Shown here: positions 55,435 to 64,000 of the stretch, piece by piece
Numbering within the stretch: the first letter of the stretch is position 1
How the letters are laid out: the number at the start of each line of letters is the position of its first letter
From: Methylophilus sp. 13
GTDB taxonomy: Bacteria > Pseudomonadota > Gammaproteobacteria > Burkholderiales > Methylophilaceae
Length of the DNA stretch: 64,000 nucleotides
Assembly: GCF_015354335.1 (NCBI RefSeq)
Contig: NZ_JADKYR010000007.1
Span: forward strand, 1 to 64,000
Direction: 5' to 3'
Translations under genes and position numbers: made by a program
The notes under the pieces: generated by a model
What the model was told of the DNA's origin: nothing
Database searches by the model: none
What the model saw: the letters and a program-made list of their open reading frames with translations, nothing else

Positions 55435-56195
55435 TGAAAATAATTGCCATCACCAACCAAAAAGGGGGCGTCGGTAAAACCACCACTTGCGTCAATCTGG
55501 CTGCCAGTTTGGCCGAGCACGGAAAAAAAGTCTTGTTAGTCGATCTGGATCCGCAGGGTAATGCCAGTACTGGCAGTGGCATTGATAAATCACATTTAAA
55601 AGACAGTATTTATCAGGTGTTGATTGGTAACAAGACACTGCAGGAGGTGGTGATACATGCTGAAGCTGCTAAGTATGATGTGGCGGCTTCTAATCGCGAC
55701 CTTGCTGGGGCCGAAGTAGAGTTGGTCAATGAAATGGCGCGTGAAACGCGGTTGAAAAATGCAATTCTCAAGTTGGGTGATGATCGCTACGATTTTGTCT
55801 TGCTGGACTGTCCGCCTTCATTAAATCTGGTGACCGTTAACGCATTAACTGCAGCACACTCAGTCATGATCCCGATGCAATGTGAGTATTATGCACTGGA
55901 AGGCTTGTCTGATCTGGTCAATACTGTCAAGAAAGTGCGCGCTCACTTAAATCCTGTTCTGGAGATAGAGGGTTTGCTGCGTACCATGTTTGATAACCGC
56001 AATATGCTGGCACAGCAAGTGTCAGCCCAGCTGGTGAATCACTTTGGCAAAAAGGTGTATCAAACCATTATTCCGCGCAATGTCAGACTGGCTGAGGCGC
56101 CCAGTTACGGCATGCCTGTTCTGTTATATGACCGTTCTTCCAAGGGTGCACAGGCTTATCTTGAGTTGGCGCAAGAAATCATTCAAAAAAATTAA
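55434..56195 (+). CDS. parA: Chromosome partitioning ATPase ParA (Soj)
   Basis: A 253-residue deviant-Walker ATPase. The motif KGGVGKTTTCVNLAASLA is near residue 10, and FVLLDCPPSL follows. It drives segregation of the ParB-bound origin region through ATP-dependent nucleoid binding. Translationally coupled to rsmG by a TAATG overlap and 48 bp before parB; parS sites lie within 12 kb on both sides of mnmE. Confidence 0.97.
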   Translation: MKIIAITNQKGGVGKTTTCVNLAASLAEHGKKVLLVDLDPQGNASTGSGIDKSHLKDSIYQVLIGNKTLQEVVIHAEAAKYDVAASNRDLAGAEVELVNEMARETRLKNAILKLGDDRYDFVLLDCPPSLNLVTVNALTAAHSVMIPMQCEYYALEGLSDLVNTVKKVRAHLNPVLEIEGLLRTMFDNRNMLAQQVSAQLVNHFGKKVYQTIIPRNVRLAEAPSYGMPVLLYDRSSKGAQAYLELAQEIIQKN

Positions 56196-56243
56196 TTATT
56201 CATCCATTTCATTTCAGACATACATTTATAAGGAAGTAGCAGC

Positions 56244-57104
56244 ATGGTGAAGCCCAAGGGACTCGGTCGCGGACTCGACGCATTGTTATCAGGGGATGCG
56301 GAAACAATTGCCCAGTCAGACATGTTGCGCACATTGCCTGTAGGGCAGTTGCAGCCAGGCAAATATCAGCCGCGTTCCTATATGAACGAGGAAGCCCTGC
56401 AAACATTGGCTGACTCAATCGCGGCACAAGGCATTATGCAGCCGATTCTGGTACGTGAAATTGCCCCGGAAAAATTTGAGATTATTGCCGGTGAACGTCG
56501 CTGGCGTGCTTCGCAAAAGGCGGGCCTGACCGAAGTGCCCGTGCTGGTGCGGGAAATTGCCGACGAAGCCGCACTGGCGATGGCGCTGATTGAAAATATT
56601 CAGCGTGAAAACCTGAATCCACTCGAAGAGGCCATGGGCATTAAGCGCCTGATTGACGAATTTGAGATGACGCACGAAAAAGCGGCACAAGCCGTGGGTC
56701 GCTCGAGAGTGGCGGTGTCCAACTTGTTGCGCCTGCTGACCCTGACCCCTATGGTGCAGGATATGTTGCTGGATAACCAGATTGACATGGGCCATGCCCG
56801 TGCGTTGGTGGGGATAGAGCCGGCCCAGCAAATCTTGTTGGCAAACAAGGTGGTTCAGGATGGCTTATCTGTGCGTGAAGTAGAGCGCATGATTCAATCC
56901 GAGCCGGCGAGCGGCAAAAAAGCCAAGCCTGCCGTGCATCCAGATGTGGCGACTCTGCAAAACCAACTCAGTGAGCAGTTGGGGGCTGAGGTCAGTATTA
57001 GCAGTAAGGCGAACGGCGCGGGTGTCTTGAAACTGAGTTTTGCAAATCTGGATCAGCTTGATGATTGGATAGCGAAACTGACCGACAATCACCTAAAATC
57101 GTAA
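56244..57104 (+). CDS. parB: Chromosome partitioning protein ParB (Spo0J)
   Basis: A 286-residue CTP-dependent DNA clamp protein. The start MVKPKGLGRGLDALL binds ParA, the CTP-binding boxes include QPGKYQPRS and GERRWRASQKAG, then the helix-turn-helix (TEVPVLVREIADEAALAMALIENIQR to SRVAVSNLLRLL) and C-terminal dimer domain. It loads at parS sites, four candidates of which are in this window. An AAGGAAG ribosome-binding site precedes the ATG. Confidence 0.97.
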   Translation: MVKPKGLGRGLDALLSGDAETIAQSDMLRTLPVGQLQPGKYQPRSYMNEEALQTLADSIAAQGIMQPILVREIAPEKFEIIAGERRWRASQKAGLTEVPVLVREIADEAALAMALIENIQRENLNPLEEAMGIKRLIDEFEMTHEKAAQAVGRSRVAVSNLLRLLTLTPMVQDMLLDNQIDMGHARALVGIEPAQQILLANKVVQDGLSVREVERMIQSEPASGKKAKPAVHPDVATLQNQLSEQLGAEVSISSKANGAGVLKLSFANLDQLDDWIAKLTDNHLKS

Positions 57105-57176
57105 GCAAAATGACGTAGCCAACCTGCAGGCCTCGATTTTTCCAGCTCATTCAGGCAGTTATGGCTAGTTTGGTGC

Positions 57177-57205
57177 TTGACTTCGTCGGGTGAATAATTC
57201 AAAAT
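57177..57205 (+). promoter_or_regulatory. Possible atp operon promoter
   Basis: TTGACT at 57177-57182 followed after 17 bp by CAAAAT (57200-57205) upstream of atpI. The -10 match is weak. Confidence 0.35.
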
Positions 57206-57252
57206 CTCGCGTCTTTGTAGTATTTTGTCTTGAATTTTTGCGGGCTAACCCC

Positions 57253-57645
57253 ATGAGTGGTCTCGAAACCCAAGCGGCTGGCATGTCGCTTTACCGTAAC
57301 ATGCTGCGCTGGCAACTCATGGCGACAGCGGCAGTGACCATAGCAGCATTTGCATTGGCAGGGATCAATGCAGCATTATCAGCCTTGATGGGCGGCATTT
57401 CCGTTGTGATCGGTGCCTGGTTTGCTGCAAGAATTGCAGCCAAAGGTCAGCTGAAAACAGATCCCACGGCGGTATTACTCAATTTACTCAAGGCAGAAGC
57501 AGTAAAAATATTAATCATCGCGATTATCCTGTTTGTGGTTTTCAAGTTGTTTCATGCATTGGTGCCTTTTGCATTGATTGCAGGCTTGGCAGCCGCTGCG
57601 CTTTTTTCTGGCGCCGCGCTCGCAAAATCACAAGCAAATGTGTAG
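57253..57645 (+). CDS. atpI: ATP synthase assembly protein AtpI
   Basis: A 130-residue membrane protein with four helices, the poorly conserved first gene of atp operons that aids c-ring assembly. I placed the start at MSGLETQ (57253); an in-frame upstream start at 57190 gives extra residues of no family likeness. It follows parB by 148 bp and precedes atpB by 29 bp. Confidence 0.85.
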   Translation: MSGLETQAAGMSLYRNMLRWQLMATAAVTIAAFALAGINAALSALMGGISVVIGAWFAARIAAKGQLKTDPTAVLLNLLKAEAVKILIIAIILFVVFKLFHALVPFALIAGLAAAALFSGAALAKSQANV

Positions 57646-57674
57646 ACCAGTTAACTTAAAAATAGTTTGAACAT

Positions 57675-58511
57675 ATGACAACCGAACACGCACAACACGC
57701 AGAACTGACTCCTTCTGAATATATCGCGCACCACCTTAGCTTTAATGCGCAAGGTGTGAATGGCAATGCCACCTCTGAAGGCTTTTGGGTATTGCACTAT
57801 GACACCCTGCTGACTTCAGTCGTGCTGGGTTTGCTGGTGATGGGGCTGATCTGGTGGGTGGCACGTGGAGCGACCGCTGGCATACCGACTAAGCGTCAGG
57901 CGTTTGTTGAGTTGTTATTCGGTTTTGTCGATGACCAGGTTAAAAACATTTTTCACGGTAACCGTCATTCCTTTATTGCGCCGGCTGCACTGACCGTGTT
58001 TGTTTGGGTGCTGGTCATGAACGCGATGGACTTCCTGCCGGTAGACCACGTAGCAAATGTGGCATCAGCAATTGGTGGCGAGCATACCAAATGGCGTATC
58101 GTCCCTACTTCTGACATTAACACCACGTTTGCTTTGGCATTGGCGGTGTGGTTCCTGATGATTTTCTTCTCTATCAAAGCCAAAGGCCTGGGTGGCTGGA
58201 TTCACGAATTGTTCTGTGCACCATTTGGTAGCAATCCTTTGGTATGGCCTGCCAACTTCTTGTTTAACCTGATTGAATACGTTTCAAAACCACTTTCTCA
58301 CTCATTGCGTCTGTTCGGTAACATGTACGCTGGTGAAATCATCTTCTTGCTGTTGGGTATGTGGGCTGCCACTGGCCTGACTGGTACCGTTGCCGGTGCT
58401 GTACTGGGTGCTGGATGGTCTATCTTCCACATCCTGATTGTGGCCTTGCAAGCGTTTATTTTCATGATGTTGACTGTGGTCTACCTGGCCATGGCGCATG
58501 AATCACACTAG
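57675..58511 (+). CDS. atpB: ATP synthase F0 subunit a
   Basis: A 278-residue membrane subunit with about five or six helices. The essential arginine is in [18 protein letters not shown], facing the c-ring. It forms the proton half-channels of F0. Second gene of the atp operon, before atpE. Confidence 0.97.
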   Translation: MTTEHAQHAELTPSEYIAHHLSFNAQGVNGNATSEGFWVLHYDTLLTSVVLGLLVMGLIWWVARGATAGIPTKRQAFVELLFGFVDDQVKNIFHGNRHSFIAPAALTVFVWVLVMNAMDFLPVDHVANVASAIGGEHTKWRIVPTSDINTTFALALAVWFLMIFFSIKAKGLGGWIHELFCAPFGSNPLVWPANFLFNLIEYVSKPLSHSLRLFGNMYAGEIIFLLLGMWAATGLTGTVAGAVLGAGWSIFHILIVALQAFIFMMLTVVYLAMAHESH

Positions 58512-58558
58512 TTTTAACTTTGTAGTTGTTTTTAATTCTTTATAAGAGAGGGTATTAA

Positions 58559-58825
<267 letters not shown>

Positions 58826-58853
58826 TTTTTACTCGGTAATCACCGCCCGGTAG

Positions 58854-58875
58854 GGTTTAAGTAGTGACTTAAACC
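58854..58875 (+). other. Hairpin between atpE and atpF
   Basis: GGTTTAAGT at 58854-58862 pairs perfectly with ACTTAAACC at 58867-58875, loop AGTG. No adequate T tract follows, so it is more likely an mRNA stabiliser or attenuator than a terminator. It lies just after the most abundantly needed subunit gene. Confidence 0.65.
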
Positions 58876-58904
58876 TTTCAACCAATCAGTATGATGGATC
58901 CAAC

Positions 58905-59375
58905 ATGAATATTAATTTCACACTCATCGCGCAAGCTATCGCATTTGCAGTGTTGATCTGGTTCACAGTGAAATTCGTTTGGCCGCCGCTGTTAAAGGCG
59001 ATCGAAACACGCCAAAAGGAAATCGCAGATGGTTTGGCTGCTGCCCAAGAGGGCAAGAGCGCCCTGGAAGTGGCTGCCAAAAAATCTGAAGCAACATTGA
59101 ACGAGGCCAAACAAAAAGCAAGTGAGATTATTGGGCAAGCCGAAAAACGCGCCGCTCAAATCATTGATGAAGCCAAAGCAAATGCCAAGGCTGAAGGTGA
59201 TCGCATTATTGCCGGTGCCAAAGCTGAAATCGATCAGGAAGTGAACCGTGCCAAAGAGGGTCTGCGTGCACAGGTTTCAACACTGGCTGTGGCTGGTGCA
59301 GAAAAAATCCTGCGCAAAGAGATTGATGCCAAAGCACATAGCGAAATGTTGTCTAAACTCGCTGCGGAACTATAA
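58905..59375 (+). CDS. atpF: ATP synthase F0 subunit b
   Basis: A 156-residue stator subunit: one N-terminal membrane helix (about residues 5-24) and a long charged helix forming the dimeric peripheral stalk, with the typical repeated Ala-Glu-Lys composition. Follows atpE, precedes atpH by 17 bp. Confidence 0.96.
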   Translation: MNINFTLIAQAIAFAVLIWFTVKFVWPPLLKAIETRQKEIADGLAAAQEGKSALEVAAKKSEATLNEAKQKASEIIGQAEKRAAQIIDEAKANAKAEGDRIIAGAKAEIDQEVNRAKEGLRAQVSTLAVAGAEKILRKEIDAKAHSEMLSKLAAEL

Positions 59376-59392
59376 GGTTAAAGGGATAAAAC

Positions 59393-59929
59393 ATGGCTGA
59401 ACTCTCAACCATTGCAAGGCCTTATGCTGTCGCTGCCTACAAGTTGGGCAAAGAGAAAAATGCATTGGCAACATGGTCTGATATGTTGGCATTGGCAGCC
59501 GGAGTGGCTTCTAATGACCAAATGAAAACCCTGATTGATAACCCCAAACTGAATGCGGCAGATGTTGAAGGCGCATTCCTCAAAGTCTGTGGCGACAATC
59601 TTAACGAGCATGGTCAAAATTTGATCAAGACTTTGGTTGAATATGGCCGTTTATCCTTATTGCCTGCCATTGCTGAAGCCTTTGAGGCTTTAAAAGCGCA
59701 AGATGAAGGCACCTTGGACGCACAAATCATTGCCGCTGCCAAAATCACGGCAACGCAAACCAAAGATTTGGTCAAGCGTCTGGAAGCCAAGTTCGGCAAG
59801 AAAATTGAAGCAAGCGTTTCCGTTGATCCGGAAATCATCGGCGGCATCAAAATTATTGTTGGCGACACCGTTATCGACGCGTCTGTCCAAGGTCAGTTAC
59901 AAAATTTAGCCTATACGCTCACAGCATAA
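59393..59929 (+). CDS. atpH: ATP synthase F1 subunit delta
   Basis: A 178-residue delta subunit beginning AELSTIARPYAVAAYKLG and ending with the conserved SVDPEIIGGIKIIVGDTVID-type strand. It joins the peripheral stalk to the top of F1. Lies 16 bp before atpA. Confidence 0.96.
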   Translation: MAELSTIARPYAVAAYKLGKEKNALATWSDMLALAAGVASNDQMKTLIDNPKLNAADVEGAFLKVCGDNLNEHGQNLIKTLVEYGRLSLLPAIAEAFEALKAQDEGTLDAQIIAAAKITATQTKDLVKRLEAKFGKKIEASVSVDPEIIGGIKIIVGDTVIDASVQGQLQNLAYTLTA

Positions 59930-59945
59930 GGCATAGGAGAATTAA

Positions 59946-61487
59946 ATGCAGTTATCTACATCAGAGATTAGCGAGCTCATTAAGAGCCGTTTGGAAAACT
60001 TCTCTACCGCCGCAGAAGCACGTACCCAGGGTACTGTGATTTCTGTGACAGACGGCATTGTGCGCATTCACGGCCTGTCTAACGTCATGGCTGGTGAGAT
60101 GATCGAGTTTCCAGGCAACACATTCGGTCTGGCATTGAACCTGGAGCGTGACTCCGTGGGTGCCGTGGTGCTGGGTGAGTATGAACACATCACTGAAGGC
60201 GACGTCTGTAAATGCACAGGCCGTATTCTGGAAGTGCCAGTGGGCCCCGAGCTGATTGGCCGTGTGGTGAACGCGTTGGGTCAGCCGATTGATGGCAAGG
60301 GTCCAGTCAACACCAAGCTGACAGACAAAATTGAAAAAATCGCCCCAGGCGTGATTGCACGTAAATCCGTGTCACAGCCTGTACAAACTGGTTTGAAGTC
60401 TATTGACTCCATGGTGCCAGTGGGTCGTGGTCAGCGTGAATTGATCATTGGTGACCGTCAGACAGGTAAAACAGCGGTTGCTGTCGATGCGATCATTAAC
60501 CAAAAAGGTCAGAACATGACCTGTATCTACGTTGCGATTGGTCAGAAAGCTTCTACCATTGCTAACGTGGTACGCAAACTTGAAGAGCACGGCGCGATGG
60601 CCTATACCATCGTGGTGGCGGCAACTGCTTCTGACTCGGCTGCCCTGCAATTCCTGGCACCCTATGCCGGTTGTACCATGGGTGAATACTTCCGTGACCG
60701 TGGTGAAGATGCATTGATTGTCTACGATGACTTGTCCAAACAAGCCGTGGCTTACCGTCAGATTTCCCTGTTGCTGCGTCGTCCACCAGGCCGTGAAGCT
60801 TACCCAGGTGACGTGTTCTACATCCACTCCCGTCTGCTGGAGCGTGCTGCGCGCGTCAATGAAGAATATGTTGAAAAATTCACCAACGGTGAAGTTAAAG
60901 GCAAAACAGGTTCATTGACTGCCTTGCCAGTGATTGAAACACAAGCTGGTGACGTGTCTGCATTCGTTCCAACCAACGTGATTTCGATTACCGATGGTCA
61001 GATCTTCCTGGAAAGTGACCTGTTTAACGCTGGTGTCCGTCCTGCGATCAACGCCGGTATTTCCGTGTCTCGCGTGGGTGGTGCAGCGCAAACTAAAGTG
61101 ATCAAAAAACTGGGCGGTGGTGTCCGTCTGGCTTTGGCGCAGTATCGTGAATTGGCTGCGTTTGCGCAGTTTGCTTCCGACTTGGACGAAGCGACCCGCA
61201 AACAGCTGGACCGCGGTCGTATGTTTACTGAGTTGATGAAGCAAGCTCAATACGCACCTTTGAGTGTGGCGAATATGGGTATCAGCCTGTTTGCTGCTAA
61301 CAAAGGTTACTTTGATGATGTGCCAACCAACAAAGTCTTGGCCTTTGAAAACGCATTGCACGGTTTCCTGAGCTCCAAGTACAAAAATATCGTTGATACG
61401 ATCGAATCCAGCAAGGATTTGAGCGGTGATAACGAAAAAGCACTGGAAGCAGCAATTCAGGACTTCAAAGCGACCAACGCTTATTAA
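59946..61487 (+). CDS. atpA: ATP synthase F1 subunit alpha
   Basis: A 513-residue non-catalytic nucleotide-binding subunit. Walker A is [13 protein letters not shown], and the arginine finger is in the SRVGGAAQT block (VSRVGGAAQ). Length and sequence are standard. Preceded by AGGAGA ribosome-binding site. Confidence 0.98.
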   Translation: MQLSTSEISELIKSRLENFSTAAEARTQGTVISVTDGIVRIHGLSNVMAGEMIEFPGNTFGLALNLERDSVGAVVLGEYEHITEGDVCKCTGRILEVPVGPELIGRVVNALGQPIDGKGPVNTKLTDKIEKIAPGVIARKSVSQPVQTGLKSIDSMVPVGRGQRELIIGDRQTGKTAVAVDAIINQKGQNMTCIYVAIGQKASTIANVVRKLEEHGAMAYTIVVAATASDSAALQFLAPYAGCTMGEYFRDRGEDALIVYDDLSKQAVAYRQISLLLRRPPGREAYPGDVFYIHSRLLERAARVNEEYVEKFTNGEVKGKTGSLTALPVIETQAGDVSAFVPTNVISITDGQIFLESDLFNAGVRPAINAGISVSRVGGAAQTKVIKKLGGGVRLALAQYRELAAFAQFASDLDEATRKQLDRGRMFTELMKQAQYAPLSVANMGISLFAANKGYFDDVPTNKVLAFENALHGFLSSKYKNIVDTIESSKDLSGDNEKALEAAIQDFKATNAY

Positions 61488-61516
61488 TCTCTGACACTTC
61501 GACTTAGGAAACGCAT

Positions 61517-62386
61517 ATGGCAGGAAGTAAAGAGATTAGAACCAAGATCAAGAGTGTAGAAAATACACGCAAGATCACCAAGGCGATGGAGATGGTGGCC
61601 GCCTCTAAAATGCGCAAGGCGCAAGATAGAATGCGTGCCTCCCGCCCTTATGCGGAAAAAATCCGCAACGTGGCGGCTCACCTTTCCTTTGCACAATCAG
61701 AGTATCGCCATCCGTTTTTGATTAAACGTGACGTGGTGAAAAACGTGGGTCTGATTGTCGTCAGCTCGGACAAAGGGTTGTGCGGTGGCTTGAATACCAA
61801 CGTACTGCGCATGTCGATGAACCAGATGAAAACCTGGGAAAGCGAAGGCAAAGGTATCAGCGTCAGCGCCATTGGTAACAAAGGCTATGGCTTCATGAAC
61901 CGGGTGGGCGCACAAGTGAAATCCCATATTACCGGTTTGGGCGATACTCCGCATCTGGAAAAACTCATCGGCACCATCAAGGTGATGCTCGATGCGTACA
62001 TTGCCGGTGAAATTGATCAGCTTTACATCTGCTATACCAAATTCATCAATACCATGAAGCAAGTGCCAACCATGCAACAATTGTTGCCTTTGACTGGCGA
62101 GCAACTGGGCAGTCCTAATGGTCATTGGGATTACATCTATGAGCCAGAAGCAAAACCGGTCGTAGATGAATTGATGATGCGTTACATTGAGTCATTGATT
62201 TATAACGCAGTGGCTGAAAACATGGCCTCTGAGCAATCTGCCCGTATGGTAGCGATGAAATCAGCCTCGGATAACGCTAAGAGCGTGATTGGTGAACTGA
62301 AACTGGTCTACAACAAGGCGCGTCAGGCTGCTATTACCAAAGAGATTTCTGAAATCGTCGGCGGTGCAGCTGCGGTTTCGTCCTAA
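61517..62386 (+). CDS. atpG: ATP synthase F1 subunit gamma
   Basis: A 289-residue central-stalk subunit. N-terminal [32 protein letters not shown] and C-terminal [22 protein letters not shown] helices form the rotor shaft; [13 protein letters not shown] is the family motif. Lies 29 bp after atpA. Confidence 0.98.
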   Translation: MAGSKEIRTKIKSVENTRKITKAMEMVAASKMRKAQDRMRASRPYAEKIRNVAAHLSFAQSEYRHPFLIKRDVVKNVGLIVVSSDKGLCGGLNTNVLRMSMNQMKTWESEGKGISVSAIGNKGYGFMNRVGAQVKSHITGLGDTPHLEKLIGTIKVMLDAYIAGEIDQLYICYTKFINTMKQVPTMQQLLPLTGEQLGSPNGHWDYIYEPEAKPVVDELMMRYIESLIYNAVAENMASEQSARMVAMKSASDNAKSVIGELKLVYNKARQAAITKEISEIVGGAAAVSS

Positions 62387-62444
62387 GGGTGCGTTTTAAG
62401 GCAGCAAGTTTAAGAATTCAATTAGATCTGACTCATACAGTTAG

Positions 62445-63890
<1,446 letters not shown>

Positions 63891-63902
63891 TAGATATGAC
63901 TA

Positions 63903-63930
63903 CAGGCAGATGGGTGCCATCTGCCTGTTT
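63903..63930 (+). other. Hairpin between atpD and atpC
   Basis: CAGGCAGATGG at 63903-63913 pairs perfectly with CCATCTGCCTG at 63917-63927, loop GTG, followed by TTT only. Such a stem could partly terminate transcription or block 3' exonucleases, lowering epsilon relative to beta. Confidence 0.7.
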
Positions 63931-63958
63931 ATTTCAGTGATATAGAAAAGAGAACATT

Positions 63959-64000
63959 ATGGCAAATACAGTGCATGTCGATGTGGTGAGTGCCGAAGAG
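63959..64000 (+). CDS. atpC: ATP synthase F1 subunit epsilon (5' part)
   Basis: Only the first 14 codons are present (MANTVHVDVVSAEE); the gene runs past the end of the window. The sequence matches the start of epsilon subunits and the position after atpD fits. AAGAGAA ribosome-binding site upstream. Confidence 0.9.
   Translation, partial: MANTVHVDVVSAEE

Noticed and set aside
61697-62125. Leftward 142-codon frame within atpG
   Set aside because: Antisense shadow of a highly conserved gene with no independent evidence.

Overview
The window is a chromosomal segment of a methylotrophic betaproteobacterium, most likely Methylophilus or a close relative in Methylophilaceae. The main reasons are a protein at 52229-52663 that matches, as I remember it, cytochrome c'' of Methylophilus methylotrophus almost residue for residue, and an mxaRSACKL methanol-dehydrogenase accessory operon. 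The segment spans the replication origin. dnaA, dnaN and gyrB run leftward, and rpmH, rnpA, yidD, yidC, mnmE, mnmG, rsmG, parA, parB and the atp operon run rightward.

Layout, left to right. 1-211: no gene; short direct repeats that look like an insertion-sequence end, and a perfect 18-bp palindrome. 212-5350: a leftward ABC transporter pair plus hemW, with tesA divergent. 5351-6570: a compact AT-rich two-gene cassette of unknown function; one product has a PD-(D/E)XK nuclease-like motif set. 6647-12085: recQ, a small unknown gene, rdgB, rph, a PP2C phosphatase and a Ser/Thr kinase, all leftward, with a long hairpin-forming repeat before recQ. 12231-22616: yicC, then the four-gene Anbu cluster (permuted ATP-grasp, alpha-E, transglutaminase, Anbu protease) running into gmk, rpoZ, spoT and recG. 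A consensus sigma-54 promoter and NtrC-like sites precede the Anbu cluster. 22613-29070: accessory genes: a GGDEF/EAL protein, a LysR regulator, pirin, a ycaC-type hydrolase broken by one amber codon, a tiny charged protein and a catalase-like protein. 29095-34578: mxaRSACKL with none of mxaF, J, G or I beside it, divergent from a MocR-type regulator. 36258-42258: a PAS-gene remnant, thioredoxin-like and thioesterase-like proteins, a LysR/SDR pair, an alpha/beta-hydrolase that has lost its catalytic serine, an unknown gene and a Kef-type antiporter. 42353-64000: the origin and core-genome block described above, ending just inside atpC.

How the parts fit. The origin block carries replication initiation (dnaA, dnaN, gyrB), chromosome segregation (parA, parB and parS), membrane-protein insertion (yidC, yidD), tRNA modification (mnmE, mnmG) and ATP synthase. 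Three perfect parS 16-mers and one close match lie at 36.6, 44.8, 51.3 and 54.4 kb; three of the four sit inside genes. The dnaA-dnaN gap is rich in DnaA boxes and is the best oriC candidate, although transcription diverges at the dnaA-rpmH gap.

The observations I find most worth checking are: the sigma-54/NtrC control region of the Anbu cluster; the AT-rich nuclease-like cassette; the stand-alone mxaRSACKL operon; a terminator-like hairpin inside the first codons of rnpA; hairpins in the atp operon placed only where subunit stoichiometry drops; and the serine-less esterase. All functions are read from sequence by eye; no database search was run.
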